Shown here: piece by piece, positions 11,284-21,916 of the stretch
Numbering within the stretch: position 1 is the first letter of the stretch
How the letters are laid out: each line of letters starts with the position of its first letter
Assembly: GCA_016648135.1 (NCBI GenBank)
Contig: JADDOH010011231.1
Location: 58,550-122,549 of the forward strand
DNA: 64,000 bases
Direction: 5' to 3'
From: Agrypnia vestita
Lineage: Eukaryota; Arthropoda; Insecta; Trichoptera; Phryganeidae
Notes under the pieces: generated by a model
Database searches by the model: none
What the model was told of the DNA's origin: nothing
The model's input: the letters and a program-made list of their open reading frames with translations, nothing else
Translations under genes and position numbers: made by a program

Positions 11284-11392
11284 GCACAAACAAAGTCTAG
11301 GCGGAGATCCGCTAGATACGATGACGTAGACAAGCCTCATGCCATCGAACAGTGCTGCTTGTTATTTCCCCCCGAATCCTTCCTTTGTTCTC

Positions 11393-11918
11393 GGTCTTTC
11401 GCTTTTTGAACGTTCTAGAATTTTTTTTCCAGGCTATGTATGATTAGTCAACTGTTTGAGAGAGTCAAGGAGTCGAGGCGAACGGTGAAATGATCATGGG
11501 TTGGTAGAAGCGATTTCTTTTAAATTCATTCTCTATTTTTTTAAAACTGTTTCACTTTTGGTCTGACTTTGTCTTTCGCTTTTTGAATGTTCTAGAATTT
11601 TTTTACAGGCTATGTATGATTAGTCAACTGTTTGAGAGAGTCAAGGAGTCGAGGCGAACGGTGAAATGATCATGGGTTGGTAGAAGCGATTTCTTTTAAA
11701 TTCATTCTCTATTTTTTTAAAACTGTTTCACTTTTGGTCTGACTTTGTCTTTCGCTTTTTGAATGTTCTAGAATTTTTTTTCCAGGCTATGTATGATTAG
11801 TCAACTGTTTGAGAGAGTCAAGGAGTCGAGGCGAACGGTAAAATGATCATGGGTTGGTAGAAGCGATTTCTTTTAAATTCATTCTCTATTTTTTTAAAAC
11901 AGTTTTGCTTTTGGTCTG
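11393..11918. repeat. 177-bp tandem repeat, three copies
   Basis: Units starting TCTTTCGCTTTTTGAA recur at about 11394, 11571 and 11747 (spacing 177 and 176 bp). Units 1 and 2 are nearly identical and unit 3 drifts only at its end (ACTGTTTCAC becomes CAGTTTTGC). The near identity implies recent tandem duplication or conversion. Each unit contains TTTTGAATGTTCTAGAA and AACGGTGAAATGATCATGGG. The length is typical of short satellite monomers, but three copies are too few to call a satellite. Confidence 0.88.
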
Positions 11919-12735
11919 AGTTCCCTTTATCATTGATTTGAGATCTTTTGGAAAATGGGGTCCCCCAATTGAATCTTGAACTGTATAAATCGGCGACTAG
12001 TAAACAATACATTAAATAATTGTTCTGTAGTCTACTTGTCACCTGCTGGGGCAGAGCAGAGGCCTAGTGAAGAGAGAGGCAGATATCTCATTATTTGCGC
12101 CGTTAAGGCTATACTGAGCCACGAGGCTTTCGCTGACGATACCCGGAGGTACTTGGAGCGCATTTTAAATGCGTTGCGATCTTACTCGCTTTCAAACAAT
12201 ATTTCTTCTCATTATTCGCCCTTTGTGAGGAAACGCGGAGTTTTAAAATATAATTGGCTGTGAGTACCGAGTTTCCTTCATCCAACTAAATAAAAATTTT
12301 GTACATGGGGGGTGTAAAAGCAAAGGCAGCAATATCTATTTTTTTTAAATGTTTTAATTACGTTCACCGAGAGTTACTTATTAATAATGTAATTAATTCG
12401 AGATTTTATAAGAAATATAGCTTTATCCCTTACGTAATCATGTTTCTAAACTACTCTAACTATTCAAGCAATCAACCCCCAAGGATGTGTCACGTGACGA
12501 AATGGACGCTTTGTACTAAAGTGAGAGTTGATATCGTTTTAGATTGAGAAATCACAGCAATTACATCATATCCAATTATGTAATTATCAAAAGCAGGAAT
12601 ATCCACTATTTTGTAGTAAACACAGCAGTATCCATATTTAAGTAAAAAATAAAATATAAAAGTACTTTTATAAAAGGAAAACTGATGTGGCGATTGTTTT
12701 AAAAAACTTATTTCCAGCAAGGTGCATGTTTTTAG
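11919..12735. other. No recognised gene; unassigned open frame 11976-12263 (+)
   Basis: The 95-codon frame at 11976-12263 includes VKAILSHEAFADDTRRYLER and LNALRSYSLSNN over a stretch of balanced base composition (12040-12180), unlike the A/T-rich flanks. I do not recognise the family, and the frame runs directly into non-coding-looking sequence at both ends. It could be an old exon, a transposon fragment or chance. The remaining frames (12299-12750) are unremarkable. Confidence 0.2.
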
Positions 12736-12965
12736 TATTGTGAGAGACAATTTAAAACACTGGAAAATAATTGAAGATTTATTAATTATTATAATTAATT
12801 CACAAAGTCACTGGACTTAATCTGCAGCACTCATCTCAAAATTAAAAATTTAATGTGAATTAAAGAATGGTTCTCCGATTTAATTCGTGTCAAGTGACTT
12901 TGTGAAATAAATATAAGTTTTCATGGTTTTAAGTGTTTTTTGCCTCCCACAGTTAAAATCCCGTG
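12736..12965. mobile_element. Foldback/MITE-like inverted repeat, or retroelement leader fragment
   Basis: Inner arms TTCACAAAGTCACT (about 12800-12813 and its complement at 12891-12904) are perfect. Outer arms of about 60 bp (TTGTGAGAGACAATTTAAAA against the complement of the CTCCCACA side) are diverged. The right part, AAGTGACTTTGTG...TTTGCCTCCCACAG...CCCGTGACA, also resembles 32235-32310 at the end of the TRIM-like spacer and, more weakly, 59330-59360. A MITE and a retroelement leader fragment are both possible. Confidence 0.5.
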
Positions 12966-13750
12966 ACAGTATGTTTCATAGCAATAATAAAGACTTATTA
13001 AGATTGCTCTGAATTAAAGCCAACTTGTCTTTTTTCGTAATTTTGTTGTGATTTCCACTAAAATTATTTTCTAATAACTTCTGGAGATTATGAGAAACCT
13101 TGCAATCAGAGAAAGGGTTTAATTACTAAATGCGAGGAATAGAGGAATGCATCGGTAAATTTTTTTTTTAAGACACATTTTTATGCTTTTTTAAATTGCT
13201 ATTTAATTTTTTAAGTGCTTCTTATTTTTGTCCTCTTATTGATTTCATGTTATATATTTTTTTTAATTTTTATGTCGTTTATTTAAATTTCTATCTTACA
13301 CGTGTTTCTATTTTAAACCAGCAAGAGAGCTGTTTATTTGAAAGCAATCGTCCCTACAAAATTTTTACAGCATTTTTTCATCAAGTTAAGTACAAAGATC
13401 GTATTGTAGACTTATTAAATGTACAAACATATTCGGATAGCATGTTGCCGAATGTTTTTTTGAGTTCGTTGATAAAAAAGCATTTTTATGGTAATCTTAA
13501 GTGTGTGTATTTTGGTGCTTCTTGGAACAGTAAGCGTCGACTATAATAAAGCTTAAAATATTTCTTTTGGTTATTCAGAAAACCATTTTCAACGCAGTGA
13601 TATTTATGTAGAATTCAGAGAAACGAATTTGAAATGTATCATATGGGATGTACTTCTCTGGTTTTAACAGCGTCTCTTAACCCACGTATATAAAAGGGAT
13701 CAAGAAACTTCGTAAACAGTTAAAGAAATAAAAAAACATGTTTTTATGTT
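12966..13750. other. No recognised gene; unassigned open frame 13196-13546 (+)
   Basis: The 116-codon frame has a hydrophobic, F/Y-rich N-terminal third typical of translated T-rich DNA. A more protein-like second half follows (RPYKIFTAFFHQVKYKDRI, YSDSMLPNVFLSSLIKKHFY). I recognise no family. An N-terminal signal or membrane reading would not be trustworthy here because the composition explains it. Confidence 0.18.
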
Positions 13751-14140
13751 CAAGTATTAAATTCATGCAGATATCAAGTGACGAGTTTCATCACATTCGA
13801 TATTTAAATTTACAAAAAGTTCTCAAAATGGCAACCATAAGCATCCAGGTACTTCTGATTACGGCGAGCTACCACTTGTACAATTTAATTTCCAATGACG
13901 TTGGTGAATGAGCCGTTTTCATTTTTTTCGAAACGCGAAAAGTGTATGTGGCTTTTGTGATGTTTTTCTTATTATGGGTGTACCAGGAAATTGTTTTAAT
14001 AAGACTCGGTATGACCTTTACAGTTGAATAGTTACTTTACAGATTACGAGTATTATTAGGACGATGTGATACAAAAAACAAAACTCTCATCTGACTAGTG
14101 CTTACATATGCAGCTGCGAGAAACGCACTGGACGTTTTAA
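13751..14140 (+). pseudogene. LINE remnant family M, copy 1
   Basis: Its sequence matches 18240-18636 in inverted orientation: GTATTAAATTCATGCAGATA, GGCAACCATAAGC, ACTTCTGATTACGGCGAGCT, TTATTATGGGTGTACCAGGA, and finally AAAACTCTCATCTGACTAGT. The last block translates KTLI-stop-LVLTYAA, the end of the RT palm-connection motif (KTLIRPVLTYAAETW in RTE-type LINEs). Here the ETW-to-KKNE part is deleted. It is dead and 5'-truncated. Confidence 0.6.
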
Positions 14141-14690
14141 AATTGAAAATTAAATGCGAAATGAGACTTCTATAATTTATCTTAATTTATAATAATTCGC
14201 AATGGATAAATCAGTAATGTAATTATGTTGTCAGAACATAGCTATATATTAAAAAATTGTTAAAAGTTTTAGCTCGATATTGATTTGGAGATCACTTTGC
14301 CTAAAAGCAGAGAGACTGAGTTTAAATTAATAATGATATTACTCTGTCTAAAGGCATATTTTTGGTTGGTTTAAAACACAATCTATTATAAAATATTACC
14401 TTTTATTATTACCTTGATTAGCTTTTTACCTGATCTATTTTCCAAAGCTTTAGCTTGATAATACCTATACTTTAGCTTGATAATACTTGATTATAAATCA
14501 AATCGACCATCCGCACAGTCCGACATCCGTTATTAGATACAAACACACTACATCAAGACACACACCTTGCTTTCGACACGGTACTGGAATCCAGTATTTA
14601 ACATAACACAAACTTGGAGACACCCTGAATTCGGTACGGTAACGGTGCAAAGCAATACTTAACCTATACTTCAAAACTCACTCATCACAC

Positions 14691-14780
14691 CAGCCCTGAT
14701 GATGGACCCTGCAATGGGATCCGAAACGTTGGCCAGAGAAGTCACATATACACTGCAGGATATCCCAGAAAACTATAAAC
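14691..14780 (+). repeat. GATGATGG...GGGATCCGAAAC repeat, single copy
   Basis: CAGCCCTGATGATGGACCCT is followed by a near-perfect stem (GGACCC pairing with GGGaTCC) and GAAACGTTGGCCAGAGAAG, then ATCCCAGAAAAC. The same order occurs in both arms at 39363-39570, on the minus strand at 56985-57070, and in the tRNA-Lys-headed SINE at 33985-34166. It is therefore probably a SINE body whose head has been lost. Confidence 0.6.
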
Positions 14781-17431
14781 AGAAGATTGATAATACCTGG
14801 TTTGTAATAATAATGTTTTGTTATCACATGTTTATTATATTAATGTTTACAGGAATATTATCTTTAAACTATCATTTAATTCTTATTTTATCCCCATCGG
14901 CCATTAATAGATTATAAGCCACGGCGTTCCGAACTTGACTGAACGATTCATTTTCTACCGTAAAAATAATTTTCTTGCGATAAGAGTGGAGGGTTGGTGG
15001 ACGAGACTGATACAAGCTAAATAAAATCTGGTATATGCCTTTAATTTATTGACATAAATCAATCTCACCTGCACTGTATACTTTCTTAGATAATCATTTT
15101 AATTTGACAATCCTAGTAAGAAAATTTTTATATAAAAATATGTAGGTATGTTCTAAGAACTTTAGTAACTAAATTTTGTCCCCAGAGGGATGATTAATTA
15201 AAAACGCCGGAAGCGATAAAAAGTATTACGTTGATGATTTGTTACATACCATAAATATAAAGAAATAGCGCTTGTCTGATAGTTGAAAATTCCGAGATAT
15301 GTGTTTTCAAACAAATCCCGCTCTAATGCTGAAAATTCACTGGTAAATATCAAACTCGACTTCTCTAAAAGCTAACAAATGGTGTGCATTGAAAGAGGTA
15401 TAATATTTTCGATTCCAGCACTCCAATTGACGCTGCGCCCCGGGCAGTAGCTGGAATCCTTCATACAGCTTTCATAATCATAAAAAGAGGAAGTGTACCC
15501 ACGTCCATAGCCCGGGGCTTTCCCGTTCCTACTTCAGTCCGGTCCGTATCTCGTGTTAAATATAAAAATCCACTGCTGAAGAAATTCAAATGATTACGTA
15601 CCCACGATTGTTACAAGTATCGAAGACGAACGCCTGCGATTTTTGATGGGAAACAGATTTTTGAAATATGCGTACATCATTTTTTGCTTTTGAAAATAGT
15701 AAGAGTGATAAATAACGTGAGTATTGATGGTGTGGGAATTGCTGTGTGTAAATTGATGGTACGAGAAGAGGAGAGAGGGGGTCCATGGAAATTTTTTAAT
15801 AAAATATAGAAAATGAACATATTTTAAATGGTTCACATTTTTAATAATTAAAAAAATTGTTAAATTTATATTATAATATATACAATTATATCAAATAGTA
15901 AAAGTTGAGTATTTATGATCGGTATGTTTACTTTGTTCCATTTCTCACCTTATTAAGGAAGTTTTAAAAAAATTAAACTCTAGGTATTGGGAATATGATG
16001 GAATGAGGGTAAAACGGAAAGTTTAGAATGTAATTACATATATGTACAATTAATTCATAAAAAAATATTGTAAGTATCTGCTATATGCATAAAAAGAAGT
16101 AATTATCTATATTAAATTAAAACTGATTTACTGTACTTAACAAAAACGATCAAATTTTAGTTCAAAAGCGAATATTTAATTCATTTTATGTGTTCGAAAA
16201 TATTATTGAGGTATTGCAGCATAAAAATCATATAATTTAGTGTAAAAACACGAAAGAATGATAAGTAATATTTATCTTTGCAACATTTATACGACGTATC
16301 TGTTTTCGTTCAATACTTTTACAATACAATAAAATACAATACAATGACTTTTGTGATTTTGTTTAGTCTCTTTTGAATGCTTATTCAAAGATATTTGATG
16401 TCTGAGATTGGATAATAAATTAGATTACACTACCTATATAATTGTAAGTGATTATCCCTCACCATACACAAACATCATAATTCTTTTTGGTGAGGTATAA
16501 CATATAAAAAAAAGAATTGTTAATATTGCTAGCTATCATTGTAATAAAATATTATATGCATTATCAATTAAACATATTTTTTTTAAATGCCCACAACGAC
16601 ATATGTTGCTAAATATGAAGTATAAAACGCACGAAATCAAAAGTTATAATACCAGTCCTACTTCTTCTTATCCCATACTTTCGTACTATCCAAATATCGA
16701 TGCTGGACACTTGACTCCCACAGTTACACCAATTGAAGCTCAGGTGTAAAATCTCACCTACCAGGTGTGATAAAGCAAAACGAAGGCAAGAAAAGGTTAT
16801 ACTCACTGAATTTAAAAGTTTATTGCACAAATTAAATTGCAAGCTTTATCTCACAACATAAGTATATTACAAGTATTGTATGTGAAACAATGCGTACAAT
16901 AAAATTATAATGTACTTGAAATTATAATTTATGGAAATCGTTATAGATTTCAGACAAGAAAAATATCACCCAATGGAAGTATTGACGAAAGAAAGTGTAG
17001 GAGTAACGCCTAATCGATCGACCTTCAGGTCGATACCCACCGCTAGATATGGATCCCCGTTTCACACCTGTGCGTTTAGTGTGGCGTGCGCCCTGGCTAG
17101 TCGTGTTCTGTTGGGCGAGTACGTCGCTAGATGGCGATATGTGTTCACCACAATGGTACCAGAAATATATATCATAGATGATTAGACATGATCAGGTAGA
17201 CCAGTTACTGGAATATGACCCCTTTAGAATTGACAAGTTTGAATGAGAAGATAAATGAATAAAGATGAGGTGAGAGTAAGGTCAGAAGAGTGTGGTTGTC
17301 CATATTCTCTGCATACTCCTGCAGATAATATAAATAACTGTGAGTAAGTGAGTATTCTGAACCTTTATTCCTTCCAAAGGCACTAGAAATTCCTTTGATG
17401 ATATATGTGAGTGTAAGTTTCTGCTCATAAC
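14781..17431. other. Gene-free stretch, no repeat recognised
   Basis: There is no supported gene. A GC-richer segment at 15410-15560 (CGCTGCGCCCCGGGCAG, CCCGGGGCTTTCCCG) and a balanced segment at 16990-17180 are the only compositional departures. The overlapping frames at 15586-15836, 16609-16842 and 16931-17185 show no motif. The latter contains RSTFRSIPTARYGSPFHTCA, which I do not recognise. Confidence 0.35.
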
Positions 17432-17519
17432 CAGTGGTGGCTCTTGAAACATTTAATAAAACGTACTGATACTATTTAAAAAGAAATATCAATATTTAAA
17501 ATATTTAAATAATTTGAAG

Positions 17520-17600
17520 TAGAAAAGCTTTATATTAAAATAAATAAAAAAAAATAATAAAAAAAAAAATAAATAAATAAAATAAAAAAACATATTAAAA
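17520..17600. repeat. Low-complexity A/AATAAA tract
   Basis: An almost pure A run is broken by single T bases (AATAAAAAAAAATAATAAA-like). It lies inside the hAT-type element at 17432-18979. Confidence 0.7.
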
Positions 17601-17712
17601 AGGTTACTTTATATCTTTATTTGATATAAAAAATATTTTGTGGTGCAACACAAGACACTAAATAAGAATTTTCATTCATTCAATTAAGTGTTTTAAGTGA
17701 CTAATGTTTATA

Positions 17713-17890
17713 ATTTTTTTTAATAGAGATGCGAACACGTAATACGTGTCACATCAATATTCTTACTATTTTCAAACTAAGCTAAACGCTTGTGCTATGA
17801 AAATAGGACTAACTTGCTAGTCTGGAGTGAGGTTTGAACCCGCGGCCTTTGGACCATGAGGCGAGTGTCCTATTAACAAAACCAACATGT
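17713..17890 (-). mobile_element. SINE-A copy 2, nested in the hAT-type element
   Basis: On the minus strand the tRNA-like head has GGGTTCAAACC as B-box (plus-strand 17831-17841). It is followed by GCACAAGCGTTTAGCTTAG, GAAAATAGTAAGAATAT and TCGCATCTCTATTAAAAAAA, matching copies 1 and 4 in the same order. The poly-A end faces 17713. This is one of the best-preserved copies for reconstructing the family tail. Confidence 0.82.
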
Positions 17891-18239
17891 AATTTATTAT
17901 ATTACAGTATTTTTTAATGTAAAATCAAATGTAAAAAATAAATAATGTCATACAATATAATATGGAATAAAAGAAATATTGAAAATATTTATTTAAGTGA
18001 TTTCAATACAATAAATATTATAGGTATCTACCTACTATGTATGGTTGCGTTATAATTTGTCTCTATTGCCTAAAACGATAGTTTAGATAAATATGCTTAT
18101 TATCACAGTAGCCATAGTACTCCGTAAGTGATAAATTGATCGAGGGTTCTAGCCTCATCCCAAGAAACCACTTATTGTTTTTAACGTTTTTTATGACGAA
18201 AATATGAAAATATATATGAAAAAAAAGAAAAAAGCCCAT

Positions 18240-18636
18240 TCCCAAGAGCTTAATTCTATTGTCTAAGATACGTTTCAAAATGTTCCCTTAAAAAACGTCG
18301 AGTGCTGGTTCGTTTTTCTTAGATAGTATCCATGTCTCAGCTGCGTACGTGAGCACTGGTCAGATGAGAGTTTTGCTTTTAGTATAATATCGTTCTTATT
18401 ATACTCGTAATCAGTAAAGTAACTGTAAATCTGTAAAGATATTGCAGAATTTCACTAAAAAAAATTCCTGGAACGCCCATAATAAGTAGAAAATAAGTGC
18501 TCAAGCATCAATTTCTTTGGACAATTTAGCCAAAGTTGTACAAGCAGTAGTTCACCGTAATCAGAAGTATCTGAAGGTTTATGGTTGCCTCTTGAATTTA
18601 AATTCATTGCTTGATATCTGCATAAATTTAATACAA
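18240..18636 (-). pseudogene. LINE remnant family M, copy 2 (RTE-like)
   Basis: The minus-strand segment 18375-18300 translates KTLI-stop-PVLTYAAETW, then ILSKKNEPALDVF. This is the block seen at the end of RTE-like RT domains (normally KTLIRPVLTYGAETW...). Upstream sequence matches copy 1 at 13751-14140. The long minus-strand frame 18865-18455 overlaps the family-M part, but its N-terminal portion (YSADKLILFGWCTDESYGNA) is not recognised, so it may join LINE and older DNA. Confidence 0.65.
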
Positions 18637-18979
18637 GTAAGGTTAGTTTTATATAACAATAACAATTTTGATTTTTGCGACGAGTTTTTGTGTTATTGTT
18701 AAGATTTTTTTGGTTAGGGGAGACATTTTTCACTACGACATCAGGTAATGTCAATTCTGGTTTTTGACGTATCCTTGTTTCACGAGCATTTCCATATGAT
18801 TCATCAGTACACCAGCCAAATAATATCAATTTATCGGCCGAATATTTAACAAAGATTTCGATCAAAAAATCAGGATGAATATCAAAGTAGACGAATACTG
18901 ATAGTCCACTGTATTATTATTAAATAATTATTATTTTCGTCTTGTATTAAATCGTCATTATTAACAGAAGCCACCACTG

Positions 18980-20141
18980 TTCATAACCTGAAGTACAATG
19001 CACACAAGACAAGAGCCAGACAACATCTCAGAAGTTTGTTTCAATGGCAAGAAATCAGAAGCGTAGAAGGGGGTGACATCCTTCTTATCTGATGAAGATG
19101 ATGTGTGCACAAAGAGATTGTTAGCATGTGGACCAATATGGTGTATTCTGCAGATTTATCGTGCTAGGGTAGGATATGTGGTGGCTTTTCTACGCTTTAA
19201 TTGAAATTACAAATAGGTACATAATGATATGGGTCAATACATTTAGCGTCGTTGCCAAATAGACATTTAATTTTTAAATGAAAAAATTCTGCTAATTTGC
19301 AATATATAGACATGAATAACAGATATTTCGTAGTTCGCGTTTTGGTTCCACGGTTGGTTCCACTACGATTGACTTGTTTATAAAAAATTACTGCGAAAAG
19401 TTTGAAAAAATTAGGAAAAGGTCAAACAAAAATACTTTTAAAAATTATAATATCTCAGTAAATAAGACGCGATTTATTAAAAAATGACTAATAAAGACTC
19501 GGTTTGGAACATATAAATATGTTTTGTTTAGTAAGGGATTTAATAAATATTTTAAATGGATTATAAAGGGTAAAAATAAATATTTTAAATGGATTATTAA
19601 GGTATCTTAAATATATACAACGGGAGACATAATACTACTGTGTCTCAGGGCCGGTTGTTTCAAGTTGGATTAAAGTAAGCGTTCTTTAAAAGCATAGATT
19701 GTTACGTTCTCCACCGATCAGACGATCCGTTTTCGTAAAAATCTATGCTTTGCTCGACCGCTTACTTTGATCGAACTTGAAACAACCGGGCCTCAGTCTT
19801 CTCGCCTTAGAAAGGGTTTAATTCATTTCCGTGCAATTTTTTGCTGTGTGATTTAAGATTTTAACATTTTTAAATATTTATGTAGCCTATGTAATCCTGG
19901 GTAATCTAGATAATATCTAGATATTATATCTAGATTATTTAGATAACTAAGAAATACTAGAAATAAAAAAAATGCCTGAACACTAATGCTAATATAATTA
20001 ATAACCAGATTTTATGAATAGCCCGTTACACTATATATTTTTCTCATTTCGGCGTCCACTTCTCAATTACCCCCACCATATCTGTAGCCACGCCCCGTTC
20101 AAAAATTGATTTGTTTGCTAGAATAAGCAATGGATAGTTAG
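18980..20141. other. Gene-free flank around the 145-bp palindrome
   Basis: Apart from the palindromic element at 19648-19792 I see only A/T-rich DNA. A local near-duplication AATAAATATTTTAAATGGAT occurs twice around 19545-19600. A 10-bp scale palindrome in the form of repeated TAGATAATATCTAGAT is at about 19908-19940. There is no coding signal. Confidence 0.4.
19648..19792. mobile_element. 145-bp palindromic MITE with 3-bp TCA target duplication
   Basis: The termini are GGGCCGGTTGTTTCAAGTT and its near-perfect complement. Pairing continues for about 60 bp on each side through AAAGTAAGCG and AAAGCATAGAT, so the whole element folds back. TCA lies directly outside both ends (19645-19647 and 19793-19795). 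A 3-bp duplication and G-rich termini fit PIF/Harbinger-type MITEs, which usually target TWA, so the assignment is tentative. Confidence 0.78.
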
Positions 20142-20275
20142 TTTGCGTCCGTCTCGATGAAGATACAGTGGTATCGAAACTGGTAGACATTGAATTCTAG
20201 TTAAGTGGGTAACACAAATAATAATTATGTTCAACCACAAAGTAAAAGCTGTAAACATCAAAAATATATTAATAT
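20142..20275 (+). repeat. GATGAAGATACAGTGG repeat, copy 1
   Basis: GTCTCGATGAAGATACAGTG is followed by GTATCGAAACTGGTAGACAT, CTAGTTAAGTGGGTAACACA and ATTATGTTCAACCACAAAGT. The same blocks occur in order at 55326-55485. The start is a GATGAA-stem-loop-GAAAC hairpin (GATAC/GTATC, loop AGTG). Confidence 0.65.
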
Positions 20276-20734
20276 TTTCATCTAATTCCAAAATTTCATT
20301 GTACTTAAATAAAATTGTGTAAAAAAATCGTCACATTTATTTTGCAGGGGTAAGAAAATTTTTTCGGGGCACACATGGACTCATTTTATAAAATAATATC
20401 ACGAGATGCTGGAAACGAAAGGAACTAAACATTATTGAGGATTTCCAAACACTCTGGATGTTTAAGAATAATCTAGAAATCGGTAGAAAACGTGACTAGA
20501 AAGTTCAAGATTTATATGTTGAAAAGCAACGGTCACAAGCGTCAGTCTTATTTTGACGTTTCGCAAAACCACATAAGCGAAACCACAGAAAGCGAAATAG
20601 ATGGCTAGTGCCACCGTAGACTAATGGCGCGAGTAGATTACTTACATGTGGAATTTTCTAGTGCAACGCTGAGCGATGCGAAAGACGTGCGGAATTTCAT
20701 AGACATGTTTAAATTTTTTTTTGTTACGTTATTA

Positions 20735-20905
20735 TCATTTTATTTGACTTATATTAAAGAGAATAAGTTTTTGATATTCCATGTAAGCAAGCTACTGAAA
20801 TAGTCGTCCAAAATTTCACAGAAAACAAATCAAAGATATTGAAAAAAAATGCAATCTCTTATCTTGCTTATCTCAGTAACTGTTAACATCTCATCCAAAT
20901 TATAA
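20735..20905. repeat. Decayed half copy of palindromic family F
   Basis: TTTTATTTGACTTATATTAAA, then AGTCGTCCAAAATTT, AAATATTG-like AGATATTGAAAAAAAATGCA and TTATCTCAGTAACT, parallel the right arm of the foldback at 2940-3110 (TTTATTTGACTTGTGTTAAA, ATAGTCCAACG, AATATTGAAAAAAAAATGCA, CATATCTCCATAACT). The left arm and the CAGGG termini are not seen. Confidence 0.5.
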
Positions 20906-21024
20906 AGAACTAGTTGTACCCGTAAAAATGACGGTAATTTTACATGTCGGTTCCTAAGGAATACGTATTTATTTATTTATATAAAAAAAATAACAAAAAT
21001 ACTTAAAGAAATAATTTACGATAA

Positions 21025-21115
21025 AGAAGTTACGGACGTTACACGAAATTACAGGGACAAACAGACAGATGGACGAACGGACGGACAGATATTGAAATTA
21101 TTATAGTAGGGAGGT
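21025..21115 (-). repeat. Family L copy, minus strand
   Basis: CACGAAATTACAGGGACAAA is followed by a (CAGA/CGGA)n core and AATTATTATAGTA, the reverse of the 6655-6745 copy. The shared unique flanks identify the family. Confidence 0.6.
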
Positions 21116-21132
21116 TAAATTGAAATTATTAG

Positions 21133-21916
21133 TAGGGATGTTACGAAGCTTCGATTCCGATTCCGAAATGTCGGAACTTCCGGTTAATTTTGAACCTCCG
21201 GTTCCGATTTCGGTTTTGATAAATTGAAATCGGAAGTTATAATCGGAGATCTGAGCAATACCTACAGCAATGTCCAAACGATTTTATCAAATATACTGCT
21301 GACTAGCGATGATGATGATAATACGTACTACATCCAACGAAAATGCAGTTGTGGCCAATTTTTTTATATTGAAGAGTCTTCTAAATGAGTATAATAGAGA
21401 AAAACGTATTCCTATCAGTGACGATCCTTTGTTATGGTGGAAAGTGAATGCAAAATTTCAATCCCTGAACTCGATTGCCCGCCAGTATTTGTCGTTTCAC
21501 CAAGCTCAGTAGCAAGCAAACAACTTTTTAGTTGTGCTGGCCTAATCTATGACCCGTTGAGAAATAGATTGGATTGAGATAAAGCTGCGAAGCTTTTGTT
21601 CATTAAATACAATTTACTTCTTTTGGAGTCAGTTAATTTGATCTAATTTATTACTAGTACTGTTTAAGATTTAAGATAATTCGATTGTTTTTATTTTCAA
21701 CACCAACGTAGGTGTATTGTTTAATAAGCTAATATAAATGAAATTGGTGAATAATAATGTTTATAATTTTACTTTATAAGACCTGCCCTTAAAATATTTC
21801 TCTTCTGTCTCCGCCTTCGATTCCGATTCCGGTTTCGGTTCCGGTTCCAAAAAACCAAATCTAAAAACTCCAATTCTGAATTCGGTACCGATAAAGCGAC
21901 CTCCGTAACATCCCTG
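21133..21916 (+). mobile_element. Non-autonomous hAT element
   Basis: The left end is TAGGGATGTTACGAAG and the right end is the complement of CAGGGATGTTACGGAG, a TIR of at least 12 bp. TAGGGATG-type ends are characteristic of hAT elements. ATTATTAG outside the left end and ATAATTAAG outside the right end could be an altered 8-bp duplication. Subterminal zones are rich in GATTCCGATTCCG-type repeats. It still contains the C-terminal part of a hAT transposase (21309-21625), so it is an internally deleted relative of an autonomous element. Confidence 0.8.
21309..21625 (+). pseudogene. hAT transposase C-terminal dimerisation region (broken)
   Basis: Frame 21309-21512 ends RIPISDDPLLWWKVN, then SLNSIARQYLSF. 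After a single frameshift near 21492 the reading continues SVASKQLFSCAGLIYDPLRN, followed by a stop and DKAAKLLFIKYN. The DPLxWWKxN, LARxYLS, SExxFSxAGxIxxxxRxxL and AxxLxFIKxN order is the conserved hAT C-terminal dimerisation domain. The catalytic core is absent, so no transposition activity is expected. Confidence 0.85.

Larger units (their letters stand above)
17432..18979. mobile_element. hAT-type element with 8-bp target duplication, host to nested repeats
   Basis: It starts CAGTGGTGGCTCTTG at 17432 and ends CAGAAGCCACCACTG at 18979, giving a TIR of about 13-15 bp. The eight bases before (CTCATAAC) and after (TTCATAAC) match at 7 of 8 positions, the target-duplication length of hAT elements. 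Inside lie a SINE-A copy (17713-17890) and LINE remnant M (18240-18636). No transposase is evident. A fortuitous terminal match is unlikely given TIR and duplication together. Confidence 0.72.

Noticed and set aside
18455..18865. 136-codon minus-strand frame as an intact host gene
   Set aside because: Its C-terminal half is part of the LINE-M repeat shared with 13751-14140, and the N-terminal half has no recognised domain.
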